Below, in pieces: positions 16,152 through 25,634 of a stretch of DNA of 64,000 nt. Source of the DNA: CBDFKU01 sp965248975. Lineage in GTDB: Bacteria; Chloroflexota; Dehalococcoidia; Lucifugimonadales; JAGWBF01. The first letter of the stretch is position 1. Each line of letters begins with the position of its first letter. The translations under genes were made by a program, and so were the position numbers. The stretch lies in the NCBI GenBank assembly GCA_965248975.1, contig CBDFKU010000018.1, positions 124,001 through 188,000 of the forward strand, given 5' to 3'. Under the pieces are notes generated by a model that saw only the letters and a program-made list of their open reading frames with translations, ran no database searches and was not told where the DNA came from.

Positions 16152-17489
16152 TCAGGAAGCCACCATCCACCAGGGGTCCTCCAGGCGGCCCTTCACCGTC
16201 CGCAGGAAGTCCGCCGCTGGCGCGCCGTCGATCACCCTGTGGTCGAAGGTAAGGCTAAGATACATCATGGTGCACTTAACGATCTCCCCGTTGTGGACCA
16301 CGGGTTTCTCCACCGCCCGCCCCACTCCCAGGATACCCACCTGGGGCGGATTAATGATGGGGGTGAAGGCGTCGATCTCGAAGGCGCCCAGGTTGGTGAT
16401 GGTGAAGGTACCCCCGGTGACCTCGTCGGGGGTGGCCGTGCCCTGCCTGGCCTTGTTCGCCAGCTCACGGCTCTCCCGGGCTATCTCCGCCAACCCCTTC
16501 TCGTTCGCATTGCGGATGGTGGGAACAATCAACCCTTCCTCAAGGGCCACCGCCAGCCCGACGTTGATCTCGCCCACGAGCGTAATCTCGCCCTTGCCCT
16601 GGACGGCGTTCATTCGGGGGTGCTCCTGCAGAGCCTTTGCCGTGGCCTTGGCGACCACAGCAAGGGGGGTGATGCCTCCCTCGGTCATCTGGCGGGCCAG
16701 ACCCTCCCGCAGCCTCATGGCGTCGGTAACGTCGGCTTCGGTGGTTAGGGTCACTTGGGCCGTGGTCAACAGGCTGTCCAGCATGCGGGTGGCGATGGTC
16801 TGGCGCATTCCCCTGAGGGGAACGACCTGCTGCGCCGGATGGGCCTCTCCCGTGATAGCCTTCTCCACATCCTCGACCAGGACCCTGCCGTTGGGGCCGC
16901 TGCCTGAGACGGTGCTCAGGCCGATGCTGTGCTGCTGGGCCAGCCGCCGCGCAGCCGGCACAACCTGGGCGGGAGGCCCTGAGGGGGCAGCGGCCGGAGC
17001 TGGGGCTGTGGGAGGCGCCTGTATGGCGGCCTCCACGTCCGCGATCATAATCCTGCCGTTGGGGCCGCTGCCGGAGACAGTGCTCAAGTCGATGCCGTGC
17101 TCCTGTGCCAGCCGCCGCGCTACTGGCACAACCTGGGGCGTGGCGGCTCCGGGTTGTACCGGAGCCGATGCAGGCGCTGACCGGGGCGCTGCGGGCGCCT
17201 GGGCTGCTCCGGCCACGGGGGACGTCGCGGCGGGCAGCGGTACTTCCTCGCCCGGGGCAGCTATGACGGCCAGGACTGTCCCGATGGGGACCGTGGCGCC
17301 CTCGGCGACATTGATACGGGCCAGCACGCCGGCGTCCAGGGCCTCCATCTCGGTTTCCAACTTGGCCGTCTCGACTTCGACGATGGGCTCGCCCTTCTCG
17401 ATGGGGTCGCCCTCTTTTTTCAACCACTTGACTATGGTGGCTTCTTGCATCTCCATGCCCCACTGAGGCAACAAGACATTGGTAGGCAA
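16152..17489 (-). CDS. 2-oxoacid dehydrogenase E2 (dihydrolipoamide acyltransferase) with two subunit-binding domains
   Basis: A 445-residue E2. Residues 1-75 form a lipoyl domain with the lipoylated Lys in VETAKLETE. An Ala/Pro linker leads to a peripheral-subunit-binding domain (ARRLAQEHGIDLSTVSGSGP) and then, after a second linker, to a second one almost the same (ARRLAQQHSIGLSTVSGSGP). The C-terminal catalytic domain ends with FDHRVIDGAPAADF, carrying the active-site His and Asp. TTG at 17489 is chosen because AAGGAGG lies just upstream and the longer reading runs into an intergenic repeat. No E3 gene is nearby. Confidence 0.9.
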   Translation of the reverse strand: MPTNVLLPQWGMEMQEATIVKWLKKEGDPIEKGEPIVEVETAKLETEMEALDAGVLARINVAEGATVPIGTVLAVIAAPGEEVPLPAATSPVAGAAQAPAAPRSAPASAPVQPGAATPQVVPVARRLAQEHGIDLSTVSGSGPNGRIMIADVEAAIQAPPTAPAPAAAPSGPPAQVVPAARRLAQQHSIGLSTVSGSGPNGRVLVEDVEKAITGEAHPAQQVVPLRGMRQTIATRMLDSLLTTAQVTLTTEADVTDAMRLREGLARQMTEGGITPLAVVAKATAKALQEHPRMNAVQGKGEITLVGEINVGLAVALEEGLIVPTIRNANEKGLAEIARESRELANKARQGTATPDEVTGGTFTITNLGAFEIDAFTPIINPPQVGILGVGRAVEKPVVHNGEIVKCTMMYLSLTFDHRVIDGAPAADFLRTVKGRLEDPWWMVAS

Positions 17490-17534
17490 ATCCCGCCTCC
17501 TTGCGACCGGCTTCACTCGGGGGCCCAGTTGCTC

Positions 17535-17608
17535 CTCACCCCGACTCTTCGGCAGGCTCAAGGCCACCCCTCTCTCTATGGGAGAGGGGCCGGGGGTGAG
17601 GGCCAACC
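17535..17608. repeat. Composite hairpin repeat
   Basis: CTCACCCCGACTCTTCGGCA and the mirrored end GGGCCGGGGGTGAG frame CCCTCTCTCTATGGGAGAGGGG. This is the same repeat class as 9593-9661. It separates E1beta from E2 and could weaken read-through between them. Confidence 0.6.
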
Positions 17609-17618
17609 CTAACTTAAG

Positions 17619-18605
17619 CTATTGCAGTGTCACCCTGGCGGCCTGGGCGATGGACTCTGGGGTACAGTACAGAAGGGGCTCCAGGGCTGTGCTGAAGGGC
17701 ACGTGGACGTTGGCGGTCCCAAGCCTCTGGATGGGCGCCTGAAGGGACCAGAACCCCTCCATGGCCACTATCGCCGCGATCTCACTGGCGGCGCTGCAGG
17801 TCTTGTGGGCGGTGTCCACCGTTACCAGCCGTCCCGTCTTGGCCACCGAGTCGAGGATGGTCTGTTTGTCCAGGGGCACCAGGGTCCGTGGGTCGACGAC
17901 CTCGGCCGAGATGCCCTCCTCGGCCAGCGTGTTGGCAGCCTGGAGGGCCAGGGTGACCATCCCTCCGATGGCGACGATGGTAACGTCGGTGCCCTCCCGC
18001 TTGATGTCCGCTACACCGAAGGGTACGGTGTATTCTTCTTCGGGCACGTGGGACCGCGACCCCAGGATGGTGCGGTCTTCGAAGAAGAGGACCGGATCGT
18101 CCTCGCGGATGGCCGTCTTAAGCAGCCCCTTCCCGTCGTAGGCGTTGCTGGCGAGGCATATCTTGAAGCCGGGGATGTTCATGAAGACCGGGTGGGGCCG
18201 GTCCGAATGGTGGGCCGCCATGCTTCCACCGAAGAGCATGCTGGCGCGGAATACGATGGGCAGGTTCACCTGGCCGCCGAACATATAGCGCATCTTGGCG
18301 GCCTGGCTTATCAGGGAGTCCATGGCCACCCACATGAAGGGGGCCGCCCCGTCGATGATGGGCCTCATGCCCACCGCCGCCGCGCCCACCGCCGCTCCGT
18401 ACACGGCGTTTTCGGAGATGGGGGTATCCCTCACACGATCGAATCCGAACTCCTGGGCCAACCCTGCGGCGGCCCCGTAGACGCCATGCTGGATGTTCTG
18501 GCCCATGAGGAAGACCTTCTCGTCCCGGGCCATCTCCTCGCGCATGGCCTCGTTGAGTGCCTGGGTCGTGGCGATCTGCCTGAGCTGCGTCTGCACCTGC
18601 GCCAT
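17619..18605 (-). CDS. 2-oxoacid dehydrogenase E1 component, beta subunit
   Basis: A 328-residue transketolase-type E1beta (pyruvate, acetoin or branched-chain type). It has the N-terminal pyrimidine-binding domain with DEKVFLMGQNI and DTPISENAVYGAAVGAA, and a C-terminal transketolase domain with VDPRTLVPLDKQTI. The start lies 38 bases after E1alpha, so the two are one operon with E2 and AcoX. A paralogue occurs at 51042-52070. The true substrate is not evident; AcoX downstream favours acetoin or a related 2-oxo compound. Confidence 0.9.
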   Translation of the reverse strand: MAQVQTQLRQIATTQALNEAMREEMARDEKVFLMGQNIQHGVYGAAAGLAQEFGFDRVRDTPISENAVYGAAVGAAAVGMRPIIDGAAPFMWVAMDSLISQAAKMRYMFGGQVNLPIVFRASMLFGGSMAAHHSDRPHPVFMNIPGFKICLASNAYDGKGLLKTAIREDDPVLFFEDRTILGSRSHVPEEEYTVPFGVADIKREGTDVTIVAIGGMVTLALQAANTLAEEGISAEVVDPRTLVPLDKQTILDSVAKTGRLVTVDTAHKTCSAASEIAAIVAMEGFWSLQAPIQRLGTANVHVPFSTALEPLLYCTPESIAQAARVTLQ

Positions 18606-18643
18606 GCCTACCTCCTATCGCTCCCGGGTCGAGGTCGCGGGGG

Positions 18644-19633
18644 CTACTCCAGGGGAATGGGGACGGCGAACATGTCGTCGAATATGGCCGATGGCTCCGG
18701 GAAGGGACTCTGCCGGGCGAACTCCGCAGCCTCGACGATGCGGGCTTTCTCTTCCTGATCTACCTGGTCGATCTCCGCCTGAGTGGCGATGCCCTGGGCC
18801 ACCAGGTTCCCGGCGTGCAACTTGATGGGGTCCCGCTCCATCCACTCGTGCAACTCTTCTTCGGTTCTGTACTGGACCTTGATGATCCGCTCCATGCCCA
18901 GGGAGTGCTCCTGGAAGCGGTAGGTGCGGGCTTCGACCAGCGAAGGCCCCTCGCCGGCCCGGGCCCGGGCCGCGGCATGGGACACCGCTTCGTGGACCGC
19001 CATCACGTCCTGACCGTCCACCAGGACCCCGGGGAAGTTGAAGGCCTGGGCCCTGTCGGCGATGTTTTCCGAGGCGCACATATCCTTGAAGCTGCTGGTC
19101 ACGGCGTACTGATTGTTCTCGCACAGGAAGATGACGGGCAGCTTCCAGACGCCGGCCAGATTCATCGACTCCCACACGGCGCCCTCGTTGCTGGCGCCGT
19201 CGCCGAAGAAGGTCACTGCGACGCGACCGTTGCCCTGGAGCAGGCATCCCAGGGCCGCGCCCACCGCGGTGGGGGTGGCTGAGCCCAGGGTGCCGGACTC
19301 GCCGAGGCTGCCCACGCTGAAGTCCGCCAGGTGCATGGAGCCACCCTTGCCTTTGCAGATCCCGGTGCTGCGGCCCAGCAGCTCCGCCATGGCCTTCCGG
19401 ACGTCGCCGCCCTTGGCTATGGGGTGGCCGTGGGAACGATGGTTGCCGGTCATGTAGTCGTCTGGGTTAAGGGCCACGCAGGCGCCCACCGCCACCGCCT
19501 CTTCGCCGACGTAGGTGTGGGCCGACCCCACCATCTCGCCCCTGGACACGAACTCCTCCACCTGGCCCTCGAAGTGGCGTATGCGCATCATTCGCCTCAG
19601 CATCTCCATGAGGACGTCCTTCTCCACGGCCAT
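18644..19633 (-). CDS. 2-oxoacid dehydrogenase E1 component, alpha subunit
   Basis: A 329-residue thiamine-diphosphate-binding E1alpha. The cofactor motif GDGASNEGAVWESMNLAG ends in ENNQYA, and SHGHPIAKGGD and KGKGGSMHLAD are family signatures. C-terminal RTYRFQEHSLG is typical. It is the first gene of the E1alpha-E1beta-E2-AcoX cluster on the minus strand and follows GGGGAGGG-type ribosome binding sequence. It resembles acetoin/pyruvate dehydrogenase alpha subunits. Confidence 0.9.
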   Translation of the reverse strand: MAVEKDVLMEMLRRMMRIRHFEGQVEEFVSRGEMVGSAHTYVGEEAVAVGACVALNPDDYMTGNHRSHGHPIAKGGDVRKAMAELLGRSTGICKGKGGSMHLADFSVGSLGESGTLGSATPTAVGAALGCLLQGNGRVAVTFFGDGASNEGAVWESMNLAGVWKLPVIFLCENNQYAVTSSFKDMCASENIADRAQAFNFPGVLVDGQDVMAVHEAVSHAAARARAGEGPSLVEARTYRFQEHSLGMERIIKVQYRTEEELHEWMERDPIKLHAGNLVAQGIATQAEIDQVDQEEKARIVEAAEFARQSPFPEPSAIFDDMFAVPIPLE

Positions 19634-19765
19634 GCTGTCCCCTCCTCGGGCCGCACGCCCGGTTCGATGCCGGGGGCGACGATGATGCTTTATTATGGTT
19701 GGGTTGCTATTTCAAGTCAATAGACGGCACGCTCGGGCTGGTGGCCCGCGTCCCATGGCACGACC

Positions 19766-22286
19766 TCACCAGGGAGACGCCAATAAGCCCAGGTTCTGCG
19801 CCAGGATTACCAGGTCCCTGAGATCGATGACACCGTCACCGTTCAGGTCTCCGGCCAGTAGGATGACGTTCCCCACCACGGCGGTCTCGCCCGGCTCCAC
19901 TACGACGCCCTCCTTCGTGGCCGTCAGATACATCTCCTTCTCCGCAGTGAGGGCATAGCTGCCCGGCGGCAAGCCTTCGATCGAGTAGCTCCCGTCCTCG
20001 GCAGAAGTAGCGCCGTTACCGTTCGTCCGCACCGTCACCCCAGAGTGGTCCGGGCTCCCCTGGAGGAAGACGTTGCCACGGATAGCCCCAAGCGCCACCG
20101 TCGTGAACGCATAGGTTTCCGTCGACATGGCGTTGGGGGGACTGGCGAGGTCTGTCGAATCGACGGTGACGCTGACCTCCCGGCCGAAATCGAAGCTGCC
20201 TGGAGGGTCGTAGGTAACGGTGTAGTCGTCAGGGCCGCCTGTGGCCACCGACTGGCCGGTCACGTCCACGCCGTCCACCGTGAGCACGATGGAGGCCTGA
20301 TCCACGCCGGCGCCGTCGTCCCTCACGTGGACCACCACGTCCGTATCCACCGGCACCCCGGTGGCGCCCGGCACCGGGTCGTGCCCCGAGGTATAAGGCG
20401 GCGTCGAGTCTACGCCGTGCTCCAGCACCACCTCCGCCTCCTGAGAGAACCATCTCTCGTTGCCGTCGGTATCGTAGGCCGTTACCGCGATGCGATACGT
20501 CCGGGCCAGGTTGAGCCCGGAGAAGGTAAAGCCGGTGACGTCGCCCACGTCGATAGGAGAATCCCCCTCGGCCGCCCCGGTGCCCTCGTAGGGAAAGCCC
20601 GGCGCGTCGCTGTCGTAGTACACCCTGTAGCCGGCGATGTCGGCCTCGGGGTTCCCGGTCCAGGCCAGGGCGATGGTCCCCGCGTCGGAGTCACCGACGG
20701 CGGTCAGGCCTAGGGGCGGCGAGACGGGCGCGTTGGTGTTGGGCTCCGTGAGGAAGGGGGTGAAGTCCACGATCCCCAGGCTGATGTCGTCGAACAGGTC
20801 GAAGACCTGGGCCGCGATCTCTGCCTCGTCGGTGGTCCCCCACCAGTTGTTCTCGAAGTCGGCGTCGGGCTCCGTGTTGGGGAGGACGTTGCGCGCTGTG
20901 TGTGGGGCGTCGTTAGCGAACACGTTGTTGCCGCCGAAAGTAGATTCGCCGTCGGGCGCCCAGTAGATCGTTGAAGAGGGGGAAGTATTCCCCACGATCG
21001 TATTGTTTGACAGAGTTCCACCTGCCCAATAAACGGCCCCACCTTTGCCAAACACTTCTTCCCTGAAGATGTACTCCCCAGAGGCCGTGTTACCAAAGAT
21101 CGTGTTGCCCGTTACGTTACCGCCGCCATAGATGCCACCTCCGTCGCCCTCTGCCACATTTCCAGCGATGACGTTGCGCGTTGATATAGTGCTACCATGG
21201 ATGCCACCCCCATGCCGCCCTGACCTGTTCCCGACAATCAGGTTGTTGGCTAGCTTAGCTTCGTTAACGTCAAAAATTTTCACGTAGATACCGCCTCCAT
21301 CTGTGGAAGCCGAGTCGCCGGTGATGGTATTCCCCGAGGCAGTCACCGTGCCACCCATCTACATCAGTGCTGGCAGGGTTACCATCTCGGACGATACTAT
21401 CGCCGGGAATATGGTGTCTTCGTTTGGCGGCGGCATGCGAATCACCCAAGCCAAAGCCCCGGTTCTCGGCGATCGTGTTCCCAGAAATTAGCACCTCAAA
21501 GTCATCGGTCGAGCCACCGGTACCAATCCAAATACCTCCCACGTCACCCTTGTTCTGGATGATAGTGTCGTCGTATATTGTGGCAGTAGCTCCGCCGATT
21601 AGTATGCTACCGTTACCGACCATGCGTGTTATTACGTTGCCCTGCACCGTAGCGGTGCCAAGAATAAAGTGGATACCCTCCTCCCCGGCCGTCAAAAGTG
21701 TTATTGAGCACCTTCATATCGCTTTGGATTGCCCGAATAACACGGACACGGAGGTTTCTGAAGGTACCGCGGTTAACGAGGAGGCCGGAGGACTCGATAC
21801 GGAGGAATCCGTGGTACCAGATCCGGCTCCAGAAAACTCAATGGTGCAATACTCCAGAATGGAGCCCGACAGATAATTGCCTTCTTCGTCGTAGATCGTT
21901 TCCACGCTGCTGTCGGTAAATAGGATATTCCCCCAGTCCCCACGGGCAGGCTCCGCCGCGTTGGACGTGAACACTATGGTCGCCTCATCGGTGCCCCTGG
22001 CGATTAGCTCACCGTTGACCTGCAGGAACACCCCCGCGCCGAACCGCATCTCCACGCCGGGCTCGATGGTGAGGGTAGCCCCCTGGATGACCAGGACGCT
22101 GGATGTCACGATGTAGGGGCTATTCTCCAGGGTCCAGGTGGTATCGGTGTTTATGAGGTCCCCTACTTCAGTGGCGGAGGGTCCGGCCAGCGCCCTCAGC
22201 CCCAGGAAGCTGCCCGAGAAGACGCCTGTCCCTACCAGCACCATGCACATCGCCGCCATCACTGCCAGCCTTAACCGTCGCGCCAT
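19766..22286 (-). pseudogene. Broken secreted beta-helix protein with dockerin-like C-terminus
   Basis: Read as one gene, the N-terminus (22286 downward) has a signal peptide, MARRLRLAVMAAMCMVLVG, then a passenger of parallel beta-helix character with many repeats of the type NTIVGN and GGGIYGGG. After this come fibronectin-like and Big-like domains, a carboxypeptidase-regulatory-like domain, and a final LNGDGVIDLRDLVILAQNLG, a dockerin/EF-hand repeat. The frame breaks at least three times between about 21360 and 21815. Coding sense returns in each new frame, as in NRGTFRNLRVRVI and NNTFDG. Either the gene is decaying or this repeat-rich stretch is misassembled. The intact C-terminal part is 19766-21358. 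Confidence 0.75.
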
Positions 22287-22331
22287 GTCCCACCGCTTTC
22301 TCATGCCCTATCTGACTGTATGCCGGAAGCC

Positions 22332-23537
22332 TCAAATCACCCTATCCTCCGCCAGCCGCCGCAGGCTGTCCTCGTCGTAGCCCAGCCAGGAGCCGTACAC
22401 CTGGGCGTTGTGCTGCCCAAGCCGTGGGCCGGCGTGGGAGACGGCGCCCGGCGTCTCGCTGAGCTTGGGCACGATCCCCACCATCTTGGTCCGTCCCAGC
22501 TCGGGGTCGTCGATGTCCAGGATGTCTTCCCTTGCTTGGTAGTGGGGGTCCTCCACGATCTGGGCCACGTCATACACCGGGCCCACGACGCCCCCGGCCG
22601 GGATCAGCACGTCCATGACCTCTTGCACCGAGCGGGAGCCGATCCAGTCTTGCAGGACGACGTTGAGCTCCTCGCGGTGGGTCATGCGGGAGGCATTGTC
22701 CTTGAACCGCGGGTCGTCCAGCAGGACAGGCAGGTCCATGGCCCTCGCCAGGTCCTCCCAGGTAGCCTGAGAGGTAGCCGAGAGGCCCATCCATCTCCCG
22801 TCGGCCGTCCGGTACAGGCTCCGGGGAGCGGCGTCGGGGAAGTCGTTGCCCACCCGCTCCCTGACGATCTTCAGCAGGTCGTAGATGGTCACGTGGGGTA
22901 TGCACAGACGAAACAGGGGCTCGAAGAGGCTCACGTCGATAACCTGCCCCCTCCCATTTCCAGGAGCGTTCCGGTGGTAGAGGGCCATCATCGTCGCCAT
23001 GGCCCCGAAGACCCCCGCCACCTCGTCGGCCATGGGCACCGGCGGCAGGACCGGTGGCGTGTCGGGGAATCCGGTCATGGCGATGATGCCGCTCATGCAC
23101 TCGGCCACGGTGCCAAACCCGGGCCGGTCCTTATAGGGTCCCGTCTGTCCGAAACCGGAGAACCGGACCACCACCAGTCGGGGGTTGTCTTGTGCCAGGT
23201 CGTCCGGGCCCAGGCCCCAGCGCTCCATGGTGCCCGGGCGAAAGCCCTCCACCAGGACGTCGGCCTGAGCCGCCATCGCTTTCAGGATTCGCTGGCCTTC
23301 GGGTAGTCGAAGGTCCAGGGTGACCGACTCCTTGTTCCGGGAGTGGACCTTCCACCAGAGGGAGACGCCGTCGACGAAGGGACCCCAGCTGCGCAGCGGG
23401 TCTCCTGCGACGGGACGCTCTACCTTGACCACCTCGGCGCCGAAGTCGGCCATCAGGCTGGTGGCGGTGCCGCCGGCCACGATGGTGGACAGGTCCAGAA
23501 CCTTCAAGCCCGCCAGGGGTCCAAAGCTGTCGGCCAC
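22332..23537 (-). CDS. Class III CoA transferase (CaiB/BaiF family)
   Basis: A 401-residue CoA transferase that moves CoA between carboxylic acids through an aspartyl intermediate. The N-terminal PLAGLKVLDLSTIVAGG, the GAEVVKVERP motif and NKESVTLDLRLPEGQ are diagnostic. The catalytic Asp is likely that in GQVIDVSLFEP. It could work with the acyl-CoA ligases or the dehydrogenases nearby, but there is no operon link. Substrate unknown (formyl-, carnitine-, succinyl-CoA and others are possible). Confidence 0.9.
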   Translation of the reverse strand: MADSFGPLAGLKVLDLSTIVAGGTATSLMADFGAEVVKVERPVAGDPLRSWGPFVDGVSLWWKVHSRNKESVTLDLRLPEGQRILKAMAAQADVLVEGFRPGTMERWGLGPDDLAQDNPRLVVVRFSGFGQTGPYKDRPGFGTVAECMSGIIAMTGFPDTPPVLPPVPMADEVAGVFGAMATMMALYHRNAPGNGRGQVIDVSLFEPLFRLCIPHVTIYDLLKIVRERVGNDFPDAAPRSLYRTADGRWMGLSATSQATWEDLARAMDLPVLLDDPRFKDNASRMTHREELNVVLQDWIGSRSVQEVMDVLIPAGGVVGPVYDVAQIVEDPHYQAREDILDIDDPELGRTKMVGIVPKLSETPGAVSHAGPRLGQHNAQVYGSWLGYDEDSLRRLAEDRVI

Positions 23538-23901
23538 TGCACCGCAACCTCCGTATCGGATTCCTGCTCGCGTTAGCCACGATTATAGCAGAGGGGATCC
23601 TGTCGCCATGTATTGACACAGTTAATATCTCAAATTACTATTCTTTATATGTTCCTAACCCCGATGACCCGCATCGGCTTCACCTGAGGAGGCGTCTGGC
23701 TAGAGGCGGAGGGTGCCTCTGTCGGCGATCCCATGGCCTAGCTCCCCGGCCTGAAGGAACCATCAGGTCCAACGGGACCTCTTCCACCCCCAAGGCGCAT
23801 CCCTCCGATCCTCTCCAGGTATACACACCGTGAGTGTCGCAAGAGACTGTCGCTAGTCGCTCGACCGCGCCCAGGTGTAATCAGGCAGACTTTCTTGAGA
23901 G
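23538..23901. other. Intergenic region between divergent genes
   Basis: This 364-base gap holds an AT-rich patch near 23610-23660 within GC-rich DNA; a promoter is suggested there (listed separately). Several G-rich and C-rich runs at 23750-23830 could fold, but I see no known riboswitch, RNA gene or small coding sequence with a ribosome binding site. Confidence 0.5.
23613..23641 (+). promoter_or_regulatory. Possible promoter for the ABC transporter operon
   Basis: TTGACA (23613-23618), 17-base spacer, TACTAT (23636-23641). It would leave a leader of about 255 bases before the first gene at 23902, long enough to hold regulation. Confidence 0.35.
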
Positions 23902-24846
23902 ATGATCCGGAGAATACCTCGATTGAAGATATTGTGCTTCGTTCCACTGGTTTCGATCAAGGTCAAGGGCCCTTGCCGGCTCTGGCCGGCGCTCCTTCCC
24001 ATGACTCTCCTTGCCCCTTTGCTGCTGTTGGCCTGCGACGCGTCCGCCAAGGTACTGTCAATCGGGGGCATCCCGGACCAAGAGGCGGCCACGTTGAATC
24101 GGCGGTTCGGCACCATGGCCGATTATCTCAGCCAGGAGCTGGGCGTCGAGGTGAAGTACGTGCCCAGCGTCGCTTACTCGGCCCTGGTGACCGGATTCGA
24201 GAAGGATGACGTGCACCTGGCCTGGTTCGGCGGCCTCACTGGTGTGCAGGCACGGGCGGCGGTCCCCGGCGCAAAAGCCATCGCCCAACGGCCCAGGGAC
24301 ACCGCGTTCCACTCCGTGTTCGTCGTGCAGTCTGACCTGGGCGTGGACGGCCTGGAGGACCTCAAAGATCTGACTTTCACCTTCGGCAGCGAGAGCTCCA
24401 CCTCGGGCCACCTGATGCCACGCCACTTCCTCGCCCAGGCGGGAATCAACCCCGACACGGACTTTCGGGGTAAGCCCAGCTTCTCGGGGTCCCACCACAA
24501 AACCTGGAAGCTGGTGGAGAGCGGCTCCTTCCAGGCGGGTGCGCTGAACGAAGCGGTATGGCAGAAGGCGGTGGACGAAGGCCAGGTGGACCTCTCCACA
24601 ATTCGGGTGTTCCACACCACTCCCCCCTATTTCGACTACAACTGGTCGGTCCGGGGGGATCTGGACGACACGTTCGGCGGGGGATTCACCGACCGGCTCC
24701 AGTCAGCGCTGACGAAGCTGGATCCGTCGCGACCCGAGCACAAGGAGATCCTGGACCTGTTCCAGGCCCAGAGCTTCATAGCCACCAGCAACGAGAACTA
24801 TTGGGCCATAGAAGACGTGGCCCGGGGGCTGGAAATTATTCGATGA
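23902..24846 (+). CDS. PhnD-like ABC transporter substrate-binding lipoprotein, possibly for selenium oxyanion
   Basis: A 314-residue periplasmic-type binding protein of the phosphate/phosphite/phosphonate family (PhnD-like). The N-terminus has a basic region, a hydrophobic stretch and LLLLAC, a lipobox. Marked motifs are WFGGLTGVQAR, TFTFGSESSTSGHLMP and FSGSHHKTWKLVE. From memory these are most like the group annotated as 'putative selenate ABC transporter substrate-binding protein' rather than true PhnD; this needs a search. The ATG overlaps no strong ribosome binding site, so the start is uncertain. It is followed by ATPase and two permeases. Confidence 0.85.
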   Translation: MIRRIPRLKILCFVPLVSIKVKGPCRLWPALLPMTLLAPLLLLACDASAKVLSIGGIPDQEAATLNRRFGTMADYLSQELGVEVKYVPSVAYSALVTGFEKDDVHLAWFGGLTGVQARAAVPGAKAIAQRPRDTAFHSVFVVQSDLGVDGLEDLKDLTFTFGSESSTSGHLMPRHFLAQAGINPDTDFRGKPSFSGSHHKTWKLVESGSFQAGALNEAVWQKAVDEGQVDLSTIRVFHTTPPYFDYNWSVRGDLDDTFGGGFTDRLQSALTKLDPSRPEHKEILDLFQAQSFIATSNENYWAIEDVARGLEIIR

Positions 24847-25634
24847 CCGCCGCAGTCAATGGACAGGCGCCCATGTTCGTCCTGGAGGACGTGTCCAAGT
24901 CCTACCCGGGAGGGACGGCCCTAGCCCCCATCACCCTAAAGATCGAGACTGGGGCCAGGGTGGCAGTCCTTGGTCCCAGCGGCGGGGGAAAGACCACCCT
25001 CCTTCACCTTATGGGTGGCGTCATCCAGCCCAGCCGGGGTAGCGTCCTGGTGGACGGGCGGCCCATGCTCAGCCTGAACCCTGGACGAGAGCTTGCCGGC
25101 TTGGTGGGGGTCATCCACCAGCAGTTCGACCTGGTGCCCCACCTGGCCGTGGTCCACAACGTCCTGGCCGGCCGCCTGGGCCAGTGGAGCACCCTGCGCT
25201 CCTTATTCTCCCTGATCTCCCCCAGGGAGCGAGATCTGGCATCGGAGGCGTTGGAAAAGGTGGGAATCGCCCACAAGCTTTACGAGCGGACCTCCAGGCT
25301 GTCTGGAGGGGAGCAGCAGCGGGTGGCCGTGGCCCGCCTCCTGGTGCAGACGCCCCGGGCCATCCTGGCCGACGAGCCGGTGGCCTCCCTGGACCCGGCT
25401 CGGGCCGAGGCCCTGGTGCACCTGCTCGCGGACATCGCGGAAGAGTCGGGCAAGACCCTGGTGGCCAGCATCCACTCGGTGGACCTGGCGCGCTCCTACT
25501 TCTCTCGAGTGATCGGCCTCCGCAACGGCGAGCTCCAGTTCGACCTGCCCGTCGGTGAAGTCACCGACGTTATGCTGGGTCGGCTATACGACATCGAAGG
25601 CTTGAAGGATGAAACACAGATTAGCCTTCCTTGA
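24843..25634 (+). CDS. ABC transporter ATP-binding protein (PhnC-like)
   Basis: A 263-residue ATPase starting at the ATG that overlaps the stop of the binding-protein gene. Walker A is GPSGGGKTT, the signature is LSGGEQQRVAVARLL, Walker B is AILADEP followed by VASLDP, and the switch His lies in SIHSVDLA. It drives the transporter together with the two permeases that follow. The signature and spacing fit the PhnC subgroup. Confidence 0.92.
   Translation: MTAAVNGQAPMFVLEDVSKSYPGGTALAPITLKIETGARVAVLGPSGGGKTTLLHLMGGVIQPSRGSVLVDGRPMLSLNPGRELAGLVGVIHQQFDLVPHLAVVHNVLAGRLGQWSTLRSLFSLISPRERDLASEALEKVGIAHKLYERTSRLSGGEQQRVAVARLLVQTPRAILADEPVASLDPARAEALVHLLADIAEESGKTLVASIHSVDLARSYFSRVIGLRNGELQFDLPVGEVTDVMLGRLYDIEGLKDETQISLP

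Noticed and set aside
21714..21720. TGA ending the N-terminal part of the beta-helix gene as another selenocysteine
   Set aside because: Coding sense continues in a different frame, not in the same one, and no Cys is expected there.
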